The notes: a model not told the origin generated them from the sequence alone. A stretch of 64,000 bases of DNA from Microbacterium paraoxydans (GCF_018224615.1 NZ_JAGTUK010000002.1:558001-622000), one strand, 5' to 3'. Numbered from the stretch's first letter, positions 6,904 to 15,773 are shown. Program-made: numbers and translations.

Positions 6904-7395
6904 ATGAGTGCCGCGTCCGATCCTGCCCGCGGCGAGGGTGCCGTCGACTCCTCCCCGTCGCCCGAGGCCGACGCCGAGCACGCCGCGGTCGTGCGCGTCG
7001 AGCACGAGCTGGGACGACTCATCGCCCGCATCCGCGTCGGGTGGCGCGAGGCCGCCGCGACCGTGCACCCCGAGCTGCAGCCGCTCGGCTATCAGGTGCT
7101 CGTCTCGATCCTGTCCGGCACAGCCACGTCGGCCGGTGCCCTCATCGAGCGACTCCAGACCGACAAGTCGGCGGTGAGCCGTCAGGTGAAGCAGCTGGAA
7201 CAGCTCGGGCTCGTGGAGAGCATCCCCGACCCCGAGGATCGCCGGGCGCGCGTGCTCGTGGCCACGGAGCTCGCGCAGGAGCGTGTGGCCATCGCCCGCT
7301 CCCGCTACGAGGGGCGGATCGGCGAACGGCTCCGCAACTGGTCGGCGGCCGACCTCGACCACTTCGCCACCCTGCTGGCCGATCTCGGCGGCTGA
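6904..7395 (+). CDS. MarR-family transcriptional regulator
   Basis: Repressor of 163 residues with the winged helix at ~75-130: ALIERLQTDKSAVSRQVKQLEQLGL is the helix-turn-helix and DPEDRRARVLVAT the wing. An upstream ATG at 6862 in frame would extend it into helicase-derived sequence, so the ATG at 6904 was chosen. It is a paralog of the regulator at 808. The Old Yellow Enzyme gene follows 39 nt downstream on the same strand, a common pairing in which the MarR protein senses an electrophile or quinone that the enzyme reduces. Confidence 0.9.
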   Translation: MSAASDPARGEGAVDSSPSPEADAEHAAVVRVEHELGRLIARIRVGWREAAATVHPELQPLGYQVLVSILSGTATSAGALIERLQTDKSAVSRQVKQLEQLGLVESIPDPEDRRARVLVATELAQERVAIARSRYEGRIGERLRNWSAADLDHFATLLADLGG

Positions 7396-7434
7396 GCGGG
7401 AATACCTCGCGCGCCCGGGGCATTGGTCCCCACT

Positions 7435-8523
7435 GTGACTCTTTACGACCCCGCCGTTCTCGGCGCCCTGCAGCTGTCCAACCGCGTCGTCATGGCGCCC
7501 CTCACGCGCACTCGCGCCGACGCCGACGGCGTGCCCACGTCGGTCATGGAGGAGTACTACCGGCAGCGTGCGGGACAGGGCCTCATCGTCTCGGAGGGTG
7601 TCTGGCCCGCCCGCGAAGGGCAGTCGTACTCCGGGCAGCCGGGCATCGTCACACCCGCCCAGATCGAGGGCTGGCGCCGCATCGCCGACGCAGTACACGG
7701 GGCCGGCGGCACGATCGTGATGCAGCTCATGCACGGCGGACGCGTCGGACACCCCGCGATCTCCGGGGAGTCGCGCGTCGTGGGCCCGAGCGCTCTCGCC
7801 GCGCCGGGACAGACCCGCACGCCCGAGGGCAAACGCGACCTCCCCGTCGCGCACGCGCTCACGCTCGATGAGATCCCGGTGGTCGTGGAGCAGTTCGCCC
7901 AGGCCGCCCGCAACGCGATCGCCGCGGGCTTCGATGGGGTCGAGGTGCACGGCGCGAACGGCTACCTGGTGCACGAGTTCCTGTCGCCGGTGTCGAACGT
8001 GCGCGACGACCGCTACGGCGGCTCGCCCGAGAACCGGGCGCGCTTCGCGGTCGAGGTCACGGCGGCTGTCGCGGCTGCGGTCGGAGCGGACCGCACCGGC
8101 ATCCGCCTGTCTCCGCAGCATGGCATCCAGGGGGTGCTGGAGGACGACGCCGACGACGTGCGCGCCACCTACACCGCGGTCGCGGAGGGTCTGGCGCCGC
8201 TCGGCCTCGCGTTCGTCGACGTGCTCCACGCCGAGCCGTCCGGCGACCTCGTGCAGCACCTCCGCCGTACCGCCGGCGCGCCGCTGATCGTGAACACGGG
8301 CTTCGGCGTCCCCACCACGCGCGAGGTCGCGGAGGAGCTGGTGGCGGAGGGCTGGGCGGACGCGGTCGCCGCGGGTCGCCCGGTGATCGCGAACCCCGAC
8401 CTGGTCGAGCGGTGGCGCACCCGCGCGGAGCTGAACGAGCCGCGTCCCGAGCTGTTCTACGGCTCCACGGCCGAGGGGTACGTCGACTACCCGTCGCTCG
8501 AGGTCGCGCGCTCCGGAAACTGA
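7435..8523 (+). CDS. Old Yellow Enzyme-family alkene reductase (NemA-like)
   Basis: FMN-dependent NADPH reductase of activated C=C bonds, N-ethylmaleimide or nitro compounds; 362 residues, normal for the family, cytoplasmic. Motifs seen: N-terminal LSNRVVMAPLTRTRA (FMN binding), a QLMHGGR strand, VEVHGANGYLVHEFLSP with the paired His and Asn that bind the substrate carbonyl, and RYGGSPENRARF, the family signature. GTG at 7435 fits the start of homologs (VTLYDPAVLG); a TTG at 7423 is an alternative. Located just after a MarR gene that probably regulates it. Confidence 0.9.
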   Translation: MTLYDPAVLGALQLSNRVVMAPLTRTRADADGVPTSVMEEYYRQRAGQGLIVSEGVWPAREGQSYSGQPGIVTPAQIEGWRRIADAVHGAGGTIVMQLMHGGRVGHPAISGESRVVGPSALAAPGQTRTPEGKRDLPVAHALTLDEIPVVVEQFAQAARNAIAAGFDGVEVHGANGYLVHEFLSPVSNVRDDRYGGSPENRARFAVEVTAAVAAAVGADRTGIRLSPQHGIQGVLEDDADDVRATYTAVAEGLAPLGLAFVDVLHAEPSGDLVQHLRRTAGAPLIVNTGFGVPTTREVAEELVAEGWADAVAAGRPVIANPDLVERWRTRAELNEPRPELFYGSTAEGYVDYPSLEVARSGN

Positions 8524-8542
8524 GCGCGCAGGGTCGGCGGCG

Positions 8543-9328
8543 TCACAGCACGATGTCGTCGGCCCCGCGGAGCAGCAGCCAGCCGGCGTCGCGCGCGCCG
8601 CGGCGCGGGAGCACGTCGGCGGTGACGAGCGGGCCGAGGTCGACCCCGGTGAGCTGCGCGATCTCGGCGACCGGTGCCTGGAAGGTGCGGAACCCGCCGA
8701 GCGGCGCGACCGTCAGGGTGCCCTCGTGCGTGCGCACCAGCGCGGACTGGTCGAGCACGAAGCCGGCCGCCGCGAGCCCGTCGGCGCTCCGCCAGGCCGC
8801 GACCTTCCAGAACCGCAGCGGGATGCGGATGCCGCGGTACTCGGGGTCGTCCGGCGCGAGCACGGGTGCGGTGAACACCGAGAGGCGCTGCGCCGTGGCC
8901 TCGGCGTAGGCGAGCACGTGGTCTTCCAGGCCGAGCCACAGCTGCTTCGACTGGTTGAACCCGGCCGCTTGCGGCGCGGCGTTGGGGTAGGTGAACGTGG
9001 CCTCCGTCGCCGCGCGGGCCTCGGCGGCCTCGCCCCAGCCGGGGTCGCGCCGCCGCACCAGGTGCCCGCGGTCGAGGTCGTTGCGGGCGTAGACGGCGGG
9101 GCCCGTCTGCTCGCCTTCGGGCACGCGTTCGTCGAAGCGCCAGTCGCCCGTGCGGGGCAGGTCGAGCAGGAGCTCGCCGTCGATGTTCACCCCGGTCACC
9201 GCGGCCAGCCGGCGCTCGGGGTCGAGCAGCACCGTGAAGCGCGGAGAGGGCAGCACGCGGATCGGCACGGCGGGCATGGGCAGGGGGAGCGGGAGGCCGA
9301 GGAACCCCGGTTCGTAGCCGTCCGTCAT
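8543..9328 (-). CDS. DNA/RNA non-specific endonuclease (NUC1/Endonuclease G family)
   Basis: Protein of 261 residues with the betabetaalpha-Me nuclease core: DRGH at residues 86-89 (His89 is the general base), FNQ at 124-126 providing the metal-binding Asn, and E135 in WLGLEDHV. Typical bacterial members are secreted or delivered as toxins, but here no signal peptide is seen and the N-terminus is Pro/Leu-rich, so a cytoplasmic or non-classically exported enzyme is likely. It converges with the reductase gene at its 3' side and lies 32 nt after the DedA stop, possibly in the same transcript. Confidence 0.85.
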   Translation of the reverse strand: MTDGYEPGFLGLPLPLPMPAVPIRVLPSPRFTVLLDPERRLAAVTGVNIDGELLLDLPRTGDWRFDERVPEGEQTGPAVYARNDLDRGHLVRRRDPGWGEAAEARAATEATFTYPNAAPQAAGFNQSKQLWLGLEDHVLAYAEATAQRLSVFTAPVLAPDDPEYRGIRIPLRFWKVAAWRSADGLAAAGFVLDQSALVRTHEGTLTVAPLGGFRTFQAPVAEIAQLTGVDLGPLVTADVLPRRGARDAGWLLLRGADDIVL

Positions 9329-9360
9329 GCGTCCATCGTGCCGTGCGCCGCCGACATCCG

Positions 9361-10050
9361 TCAGGCCGAGCCCTCCTCCTGCTCGCGTCGCATGGCCGCC
9401 TCGCGCATCCGCCGTCGGATGCGCAGCGCGATGAAGAGCAGCAGCAGCAGGACGATGGCGCCCACCGCCACGTCGGAGAGCACGCCGCTCCACTGTTCCA
9501 GGACGGGCCGGATCGCGGGGCCGAACGCGAAGCCCAGGCCGATCCAGATGCCGTTCCACACCGCCGATCCGATCGTGGTGTACAGCGTGAAGCGCCACAG
9601 GGTCATGCGTTCGATGCCGGCCGGGATCGAGATGAACGAGCGCACCAGGGGCACGCAGCGGCCGAACAGCACCGCGCGTCCGCCCCAGCGCTGGAAGAAC
9701 GCCTCCGCCTTGTCGAAGTCGTCGTGGTCGAGCAGCGGGACGCGTCCGACCAGGCGGCGGGTGCGGTTCCGGCCGATCGCGGCGCCGATCCCGTACCAGA
9801 TCCAGGCGCCGACGAGCCCGCCGATCGTGGCCGCGGCCCAGGCGCCCCAGGCGTTCATGCGGCCGTCGTAGGCGAGGAATCCGGCCACGGGGAGGATCGC
9901 CTCCGAGGGAATCGGCGGGACGAACGTCTCGATCAGCACGGCGAGCCCGACGCCGACCTCGCCGAGCGATTCGATCAGGCTGAGGACCCAGCCGATGAAG
10001 CCCTCGTATCCGGACTGGGGGGCGGCGAGGGGGAGCGTGCCGTGGGTCAT
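9361..10050 (-). CDS. DedA-family membrane protein
   Basis: Polytopic inner-membrane protein of 229 residues. It shows the family motifs ETFVPPIPSEAILPVAG near residue 42 and FGRCVPLVRSFISIPAG near 128, with several hydrophobic helices and a basic C-terminal tail. DedA proteins act in undecaprenyl phosphate or phospholipid flipping across the membrane (established for DedA members such as UptA); which substrate this one handles is not visible. ATG at 10050 opens a gene probably shared with the downstream nuclease on one mRNA. Confidence 0.9.
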   Translation of the reverse strand: MTHGTLPLAAPQSGYEGFIGWVLSLIESLGEVGVGLAVLIETFVPPIPSEAILPVAGFLAYDGRMNAWGAWAAATIGGLVGAWIWYGIGAAIGRNRTRRLVGRVPLLDHDDFDKAEAFFQRWGGRAVLFGRCVPLVRSFISIPAGIERMTLWRFTLYTTIGSAVWNGIWIGLGFAFGPAIRPVLEQWSGVLSDVAVGAIVLLLLLFIALRIRRRMREAAMRREQEEGSA

Positions 10051-10222
10051 CGTGTCCTCTGTCGGGGGATCGCGGTGATCGTGCGGGGGTCTTCTGCACG
10101 CTATCGCTCCTCCCTGGACTCCACCTGCGCGCGGTGTGCCGCAGTCGCTCCGGTCGTGTCAAGGCGCTGGCGCGCTCGCGCGGGCCGATCGACGCTGGGC
10201 TCACCGACCACGAGGAGGAGAC

Positions 10223-10372
10223 ATGTCCGATCACCGCCCTGAGGAGACGACCGGATTCCACGGCGAGCCGCCGACGGCCACCAACGGCGAGGGGGATGCC
10301 CCCGAGGTCGACGTCACCGACCTCGACGCGGAGGAGCAGGAGGACGGCGTGGAGGTCGATGACCGCCCCTAG
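10223..10372 (+). CDS. Small acidic protein, unknown
   Basis: Protein of 49 residues beginning MSDHRPEETTGFHGE, very acidic in its second half (VDVTDLDAEEQEDGVEVDD). The ATG has an excellent GGAGGAG site 5-6 nt upstream. No domain recognised. It is probably a disordered cytoplasmic protein; it sits alone between a divergent dedA gene and the mocR promoter. Confidence 0.65.
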   Translation: MSDHRPEETTGFHGEPPTATNGEGDAPEVDVTDLDAEEQEDGVEVDDRP

Positions 10373-10375
10373 CGG

Positions 10376-10407
10376 ACTTTGACATAGGTCAATATCTGGC
10401 CTACGGT
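10376..10407 (+). promoter_or_regulatory. mocR promoter with putative MocR operator
   Basis: TTGACA (10379-10384), a 17-bp spacer and TACGGT (10402-10407), ending 6 nt before the ATG at 10414: a near-ideal leaderless promoter. The spacer contains TAGGTCA-ATATC-TGGCCTA, an imperfect palindrome. The run GACTTTGACATAGG and following bases recur on the minus strand at the gabT promoter (17957-17990), with about 24 of 29 positions shared, suggesting a common operator for the MocR protein. Confidence 0.75.
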
Positions 10408-10413
10408 CGAGGC

Positions 10414-11769
10414 ATGGCCTCGGACGACGCGCGCGACCCCCACCACGTCCCGATCTCCGGGGCCACCGCGGCTGAGATCTCCGACAGCATCCGCGACCTC
10501 GTGGAGCAGGGTGCCCTCGCCCCCGGAGATCAGCTGCCGCCCGTTCGCACCCTGGCCGAAAGGCTCGGCGTCAACCGCAACACCGTGCTCGCGGCTTACC
10601 GTGCCCTGGTCACGGCCCGCATCGCCGCGACGGGCGGACGCACCGGCACCACCGTGCTCGGCCCGGACGCCGGTGCGGACGAGGGCTTCACGCCGGGCAC
10701 CGTGCTGCGCGACCTCGGCAGCGGCAACCCGCAGACGGCCCTGCTGCCCGACCTCGCGGCGGCGTTCGCCACCGTCCGACCGGAGCACGTGCTGTACGGC
10801 GAATCCGTCATCGACCCCGGCCTCGCCGAGTGGGCCACCCCGTGGATCGCGGCGGATCATCCACGTCCGTTCCGCCTCTCGGTCACGGCGGGCGCGGTCG
10901 ACGCGGTGGAACGCCTCCTCGCGCAGACGCTCGTGCAGGGCGACCGCGTGGGGCTCGAAGACCCCTGCTTCCTCTCCAGCATCCAGACCGCGCGCCTCGC
11001 GGGATACGCCCCCGTCGCCATCCCGGTCGACGCCGAGGGCATGACGGTCGACGGCGTGCGGGCCGCCCTCGACAGCGGGGTGCGGGCCATCGTCTGCACG
11101 CCCCGCGCGCACAACCCGACCGGTGCCAGCATCACCCCCGAGCGTGCCGCCGCGCTGCGTGCCGTGCTCGCGCCCCATCCGCACGTGCTGCTGATCGAAG
11201 ACGATCACTTCTCGCTGCTCGCCCCCACCCCCTACGCCAGCATCATCGCGCCGACGCACGAGCGGTGGGCGCTGGTGCGCTCGGTGTCGAAGTTCCTCGG
11301 GCCCGACCTGCGCCTCGCCCTCACGGCCTCCGACCCGGTCACCGCCGAGCGGCTCGCGCTGCGGCTGAGCCCTGGCACGATGTGGGTCAGTCATGTGATG
11401 CAGCGCCTCGCCGCCGGGATGCTCCGCGACGCGGGCGTGCGCGAGCAGATCGCCCGCGCCGGCGCGCATTACGCCGAGCGCCATGGGGCCTTCGTGGGGA
11501 TGCTGCGCGAGCGCGGGCTCGCGGTCGACGGGGGTGCCGGGCTCAACGTCTGGCTCGACGTGCACGACGATGCGGAGCGGGCGGCCGAACGACTCGCGAC
11601 GTGCGGCTGGCTGGTGCGCGCGGGGGCGGACTTCGCGCTCGAGCGGGGCGGACCCGGCTCCCGGCACGTCCGGCTCACCGTGCACGACCTCGAAGACGAC
11701 GAGCTGCGGCGCCTGGCCGATGACGTCGCGGCGGTGGTCACGGGGGCGGCGCGGGAGCAGGCGGAATGA
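10414..11769 (+). CDS. MocR-family regulator (GntR HTH fused to aminotransferase-like domain)
   Basis: Transcription factor of 451 residues. Residues ~10-80 form the GntR winged helix (QLPPVRTLAERLGVNRNTVLAAYRAL); the rest is a fold-type I aminotransferase domain, with the HNPTGASIT strand and SVSKFLGPDLR carrying the PLP lysine. GabR, PdxR and similar proteins use PLP plus an amino compound as the signal. It is leaderless and overlaps the next aminotransferase gene by ATGA, so both are co-expressed. Because its own promoter shares a motif with the gabT/yggS intergenic region, it probably regulates GABA or PLP-related genes; the effector is not certain. Confidence 0.88.
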   Translation: MASDDARDPHHVPISGATAAEISDSIRDLVEQGALAPGDQLPPVRTLAERLGVNRNTVLAAYRALVTARIAATGGRTGTTVLGPDAGADEGFTPGTVLRDLGSGNPQTALLPDLAAAFATVRPEHVLYGESVIDPGLAEWATPWIAADHPRPFRLSVTAGAVDAVERLLAQTLVQGDRVGLEDPCFLSSIQTARLAGYAPVAIPVDAEGMTVDGVRAALDSGVRAIVCTPRAHNPTGASITPERAAALRAVLAPHPHVLLIEDDHFSLLAPTPYASIIAPTHERWALVRSVSKFLGPDLRLALTASDPVTAERLALRLSPGTMWVSHVMQRLAAGMLRDAGVREQIARAGAHYAERHGAFVGMLRERGLAVDGGAGLNVWLDVHDDAERAAERLATCGWLVRAGADFALERGGPGSRHVRLTVHDLEDDELRRLADDVAAVVTGAAREQAE

Positions 11770-12998
11770 CCGGTGTGCTCCGGGTCGGTCGCTCATCGCG
11801 GCTCGACGGCGTGCAGTACGAGCTGCGGGGCGCGGTCGCCGCCCGGGCTGCGGAGCTCGAGGCGCGTGGCGAGGAGGTCCTGCGGCTCAACATCGGCAAC
11901 CCGGCGCCGTTCGGTTTCGAGGTGCCGCCCGTGATCGTGGAAGCTCTGCGGGAGGCGCTTCCGCACGCGCACGGCTACTCCGAGTCGCTGGGGCTGACCG
12001 AGACCAGGGAGTCGATCGCGGCGCACTACGCCCGGAGGGCGGGCTTCCCGCGGGTGGGAGTGGACGACGTCACGGTGGGCAACGGCGTGTCCGAGCTGGT
12101 CGGCATCGTGCTGCAGTCGCTGCTCGAGCCGGGCGACGAGGTGCTCGTGCCGAGTCCGGACTACCCGCTGTGGACGGCGTCCACGGTGCTGTCGGGCGGC
12201 CGTGCGGTGCACTACCCGTGCGTCGAGGAGGAGGGGTGGCTGCCCGACCTCGACGCGATGGCCGCGCTGATCGGCCCGCGCACGGTCGCCGTCGTGGTCA
12301 TCACGCCGAACAACCCCACCGGCGCGGTGTACGACCGCGCGACGCTGGAGGGGATCGCCGAGCTCGCACGGCGTCACGGGCTGCTGCTGTTGTCGGACGA
12401 GATCTACGACCGCGTCGTCTACCCCGGCCACACGCACCTCTCCACCGCGCAGGTCGCGCCGGAGCAGCCGTGCGTGACCTTCGCCGGACTGTCCAAGACG
12501 CACCGCGTGGCGGGGTACCGGGCGGCATGGGCGGTGGCCTCGGGCTTCGCGCCCGACGACCCGTTCCTGTCCGGGATGCGGCTGCTCGCCTCGCTGCGGA
12601 TGTGCGCCTCGGTGCCGGCGCAGCACGCGATCGTCGCGGCGCTGGAGCACGACTCCTCGCTCGATGCCCTGGTCGCGGCCGATGGCCGGCTCACCGTGCA
12701 GCGCGACGCCGCCACCGCGGCCCTCCGGGCGATCCCGGGCGTCGAGGTCGCGGATGCCGGGGGAGGGCTCTACCTGTTCCCGCGCCTGGATCCCGAGCGG
12801 TACCCGGTGCGTGACGACGAGCGTCTCGTGCTCGACCTGCTCGACGCGGAGCGGATCCTCCTGGCCCACGGCCGCGGGTTCCACTGGCCGCGCCCCGACC
12901 ACGTGCGGATCGCGTTCCTGCCGGAGGCTCCCGTGCTGACGGACGCGCTGGAACGCTTCGGCGGCTTCCTCCAGGGGTACTCCCCACCGGGGAGCTGA
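11766..12998 (+). CDS. Fold-type I aminotransferase (alanine/aspartate transaminase-like)
   Basis: PLP-dependent transaminase of 410 residues, cytoplasmic. Visible signatures are LNIGNPAPFGFEVPP at the front, the YSESLGLTETRESIA substrate-binding region, ITPNNPTGAVYD, LLSDEIYDRVVYPG and the PLP lysine in AGLSKTHRVAGYRAAW. The pattern fits the AlaA-type alanine transaminase group of class I. It overlaps the MocR gene by four bases, so it may also be a target of that regulator. Substrate is inferred only from family resemblance. Confidence 0.85.
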   Translation: MTGVLRVGRSSRLDGVQYELRGAVAARAAELEARGEEVLRLNIGNPAPFGFEVPPVIVEALREALPHAHGYSESLGLTETRESIAAHYARRAGFPRVGVDDVTVGNGVSELVGIVLQSLLEPGDEVLVPSPDYPLWTASTVLSGGRAVHYPCVEEEGWLPDLDAMAALIGPRTVAVVVITPNNPTGAVYDRATLEGIAELARRHGLLLLSDEIYDRVVYPGHTHLSTAQVAPEQPCVTFAGLSKTHRVAGYRAAWAVASGFAPDDPFLSGMRLLASLRMCASVPAQHAIVAALEHDSSLDALVAADGRLTVQRDAATAALRAIPGVEVADAGGGLYLFPRLDPERYPVRDDERLVLDLLDAERILLAHGRGFHWPRPDHVRIAFLPEAPVLTDALERFGGFLQGYSPPGS

Positions 12999-13011
12999 CA
13001 CCGCACGACCC

Positions 13012-13085
13012 GGTGGAGTGACCGAGTGGCCAGGTCGCGGTCCGCAAGACCGTGTACGCAGGTTCGATTCCTGCCTCCACCTCCA
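13012..13085 (+). tRNA. tRNA-Cys(GCA), atypical
   Basis: A full 74-nt cloverleaf with encoded CCA. The acceptor stem is GGTGGAG/CTCCACC, the T arm GCAGG-TTCGATT-CCTGC and the anticodon stem GCGGT/ACCGT with a terminal G-T pair. The loop is CCGCAAG, placing GCA as anticodon at 13044-13046. Position 33 is C (13043) instead of the almost universal U, and the D stem pairs well only in a shifted three-pair register. It may be a diverged or weak tRNA-Cys. Confidence 0.85.
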
Positions 13086-13130
13086 GACCGGCTCCCGGGA
13101 GCCGACCCGACCACGACGAAGGGCACCGCC

Positions 13131-14243
13131 ATGCACGACCAGCTCATTCCCGCCGCCAAGCCGCTGATCGGCGACGAGGAGGTGGCCGCGGCGGAACGCG
13201 TGCTGCGCAGCGGCATGCTCGCCCAGGGCGCCGAGGTGGCGGCGTTCGAGGAGGAGTTCGCCGCGCAGTTCCTGGGCGGGCGCACGACCGTGGCCGTGAA
13301 CTCCGGCACGAGCGGGCAGTTGCTGGGGCTGATCGCGGCCGGCGTCGGCCCGGGGGATGAGGTGATCGTGCCGTCCTTCACGTTCGCCGCCGTCGCGAAC
13401 TCGGTCGTGCTCGCCGGAGCCACCCCGGTGTTCGCCGACATCGAGCCCGTCCATTTCACGCTCGACCCGGAGCGGGTGCGCGCGCTCGTCACGCCGCGCA
13501 CGAAGGGCATCATGCCCGTGCACCTGTACGGCCACCCCTTCCTGGTCGACGAGATCGAGGAGGTCGCGGCCGCGCACGGACTCGCGATCTACGAGGATGC
13601 CGCGCAGGCCCACGGTGCGTCGTGGCGGGGGCGCCCGGTCGGCACGATCGGATCGTTCGCGATGTTCAGCCTGTATCCCACGAAGAACATGACCGCGATC
13701 GAGGGCGGCATGGTCGCCTGCGCCGACGAGGGTCTCGCGCGGCGCGTGCGGCTGCTGCGCAATCAGGGCATGGAGACGCAGTACGCCAACGAGATCGTCG
13801 GCTACAACAACCGCATGAGCGAGGTGCACGCCGCCGTGGGGCGCGTGCAGTTGCGCAAGGTCGTGGCGTGGACGGCGCAGCGCCAGCGCAACGCGGCCGT
13901 GCTGGACGCGGCGCTCGACGGCATCGACGGGCTCACGGTGCCCCGGGTCGCGGCGGGCGCGGAGCACGTGTACCACCAGTACACGGTGCGCATCGCCGAC
14001 GGGGAGCGCGACCGCGTGCGGGAGGCGCTGCGCGCGGAGCACGGCGTGGGCACGGGGGTGTACTACCCCATCCCCAACCACCGCCTGCCGTCACTCGAGC
14101 GCTACGCGAACGGTGTCGAGCTGCCGGAGACCGAACGTGCCGCCGCCGAGGTGCTGTCGATCCCGGTGCACCCCTCGCTCACGAGCGGCGACCTCGACCG
14201 CGTCGTATCCGGGCTTCGCGCGGTGATGTCGGCGGGCGGCTGA
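13131..14243 (+). CDS. DegT/DnrJ/EryC1/StrS-family sugar aminotransferase
   Basis: PLP-dependent aminotransferase of 370 residues acting on nucleotide-linked keto-sugars, as in polysaccharide or secondary-metabolite sugar formation. Motifs: IPAAKPLIGDEEVAAAERVLRSG at the start, VNSGTSGQLLGL, PSFTFAAVANSV, the PVHLYGHPFLVDEI loop, DAAQAHGA and the PLP lysine in SLYPTKNMTAIEGGM. No other sugar-biosynthesis gene lies beside it, so its pathway is unknown. It starts 45 nt after the tRNA-Cys; frames extending upstream run through the tRNA and were rejected. Confidence 0.9.
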   Translation: MHDQLIPAAKPLIGDEEVAAAERVLRSGMLAQGAEVAAFEEEFAAQFLGGRTTVAVNSGTSGQLLGLIAAGVGPGDEVIVPSFTFAAVANSVVLAGATPVFADIEPVHFTLDPERVRALVTPRTKGIMPVHLYGHPFLVDEIEEVAAAHGLAIYEDAAQAHGASWRGRPVGTIGSFAMFSLYPTKNMTAIEGGMVACADEGLARRVRLLRNQGMETQYANEIVGYNNRMSEVHAAVGRVQLRKVVAWTAQRQRNAAVLDAALDGIDGLTVPRVAAGAEHVYHQYTVRIADGERDRVREALRAEHGVGTGVYYPIPNHRLPSLERYANGVELPETERAAAEVLSIPVHPSLTSGDLDRVVSGLRAVMSAGG

Positions 14244-14244
14244 G

Positions 14245-15096
14245 TCACGCGGCGAGGCCGAGCCACGCGCGCGGGGAGTGCCCGAGGCGCTGCGTGAAGA
14301 CCCGGGAGAACGCCGAGGCGCTGGCGTAGCCGAGCTCGGCGGCGACCGCGCTGACGGTCATGCCGGCGCGCAGCTGCTCTTGTGCGATCGTGAGCCGCCA
14401 GTCGGTGAGATAGTCGCCCGGCGCCCGCCCGACGACCTCCTTGAAGCGCGCGGCGAAGGCACTGCGCGACAGGGCGGCGCGGCGGGCGAGGGTCTCCAGC
14501 GTCCAGGGATCACCCGGCGCCTCGTGCATCGCGACCAGGGCGGGGGCGAGACGGTGGTCGGCGAGCCCCGGCAGCAGGCCGGGCGGCAGCGCGAGGCCCT
14601 CGGGGTGATCGAGCATCCACCGCAGCAGCTGGATCAGCACGACCTCGAACAGGCGGTCGGCGAGCAGGGGGTGGCCGCAGCGCACGTTGTCGACCTCGGC
14701 GAACAGCAGATCGAGGGCGGGGGAGAGGGAGGCGACCTCGTCGAGGGGCAGCACGATCACGGGCGGCAACGTGCGCAGGAGCGGATGGGTCGCACCGCCG
14801 TCGACGTCGATCGTGGCGCAGGCGAAGTCGGAGTCCGCGGTCGGGGCGTTGAGGAACGTGTGGTCGAGCGGCCGCGGGAAGAACAGCACGCTCGGCCGGG
14901 TGATGCGTTCGCGCGCGGTGCCGCCGTCGGCGCGCGGGTGCGTCAGTTCGAGCTCGCCGTGGCGCAGCACGTGCAGGAACCCCTGTCCTCGGCTCGCCGC
15001 GAAGTGCGTGGTGCCGCACAGGGGCCCGGTGTGGAACAGCCGCGTGCGCACGCGGAACCGGTCGAGCAGCGGGGTGAGTCGGTCGACGGGCGGCAC
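14245..15096 (-). CDS. AraC-family regulator with cupin-type sensor
   Basis: Transcription factor of 283 residues. The N-terminal ~170 residues form a cupin-like ligand domain of the AraC_binding/cupin_6 type (RGQGFLHVLRHGELELTH, SVLFFPRPLDHTFL); the C-terminal ~100 contain two helix-turn-helix units (LETLARRAALSRSAFAARF and VSAVAAELGYASASAFSRVF), ending HSPRAWL. A GTG start at 15096 fits the domain boundary, but upstream starts cannot be excluded. It is divergent from the AhpD-like gene, which members of this regulator group commonly control. Confidence 0.88.
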   Translation of the reverse strand: MPPVDRLTPLLDRFRVRTRLFHTGPLCGTTHFAASRGQGFLHVLRHGELELTHPRADGGTARERITRPSVLFFPRPLDHTFLNAPTADSDFACATIDVDGGATHPLLRTLPPVIVLPLDEVASLSPALDLLFAEVDNVRCGHPLLADRLFEVVLIQLLRWMLDHPEGLALPPGLLPGLADHRLAPALVAMHEAPGDPWTLETLARRAALSRSAFAARFKEVVGRAPGDYLTDWRLTIAQEQLRAGMTVSAVAAELGYASASAFSRVFTQRLGHSPRAWLGLAA

Positions 15097-15216
15097 TCTC
15101 TCATTCTCTGGACGATCTGCGGTGAATGCAAGACAGGATGATGCGTATCGTCCGGGCGGGCTGACGAGACTGGGGAAGAGGCCGAAACCCGGCCCGTGCG
15201 AACAAAGGAGCATCCC

Positions 15217-15762
15217 GTGCCCAACGTCCCTCTCGTCGACCGTGACACCGCCACCGGAGCCGTCAAGGACCAGCTCGACCAGATCGGTGCCGCGTTCGGC
15301 GCCGTGCCCGCCATGTTCCGCGCCGTCGCGAACTCCCCGGCCGCGCTCACCAGCATGTGGAGCGCGTTCGGTGCCTACGGCGGCGGAACGCTCGGTCCCG
15401 CCCTCAGCGAGCAGATCGCCGTCGCGGTCGCCAACCGCAACTCGTGCGGCTACTGCCTCGCCGCCCACACCGCGCTGGGCAAGAAGGCCGGCCTCTCCGC
15501 CGACGCGCTCGCCGCGGCGCAGGCGGGTTCGTCGGACGACCCGCGTACGGCCGCCCTGCTGTCGTTCGCGCTCGCCGTCGTGGAGGAGCGCGGCCAGGTG
15601 ACGTCCGCCCAGGTCGACGCCGTGCGCGCCCAGGGCTGGAGCGACGAGGAGATCGTGGAGACCATCGGCCAGGTGGCGCTCAACCTGTTCACGAACTACG
15701 TGAATCTGGCGCTCGACGTGCCGATCGACTTCCCGACGGTGCCGCTGCGTCGCGCGGCGTGA
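15217..15762 (+). CDS. Carboxymuconolactone decarboxylase/AhpD-like protein
   Basis: Protein of 181 residues of the AhpD-like fold; such enzymes reduce peroxides via a CxxC pair or act as uncharacterised oxidoreductases. NRNSCGYCLAAHTALG carries the catalytic CxxC and the downstream His of the family signature. GTG at 15217 was chosen because AAAGGAG lies 7 nt before it. It is divergently transcribed from the AraC regulator and ends in a strong hairpin, so it is a single-gene unit. Confidence 0.9.
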   Translation: MPNVPLVDRDTATGAVKDQLDQIGAAFGAVPAMFRAVANSPAALTSMWSAFGAYGGGTLGPALSEQIAVAVANRNSCGYCLAAHTALGKKAGLSADALAAAQAGSSDDPRTAALLSFALAVVEERGQVTSAQVDAVRAQGWSDEEIVETIGQVALNLFTNYVNLALDVPIDFPTVPLRRAA

Positions 15763-15773
15763 CGACACGGGAG

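Noticed and set aside
5850..7031. Helicase gene as intact, starting at an ATG near 6905 or 7031
   Set aside because: The residues before about 6865 are antisense to marR and do not resemble a helicase; the ATPase motifs are missing.
6022..8259. Long minus-strand frame (745 codons) and similar very long frames such as 11793-14081, 32583-35723 and 59326-62781
   Set aside because: They are antisense or wrong-frame shadows of well-recognised genes in GC-rich DNA, with Arg/Pro/Gly-heavy translation; only the parts matching known families at their ends were kept.
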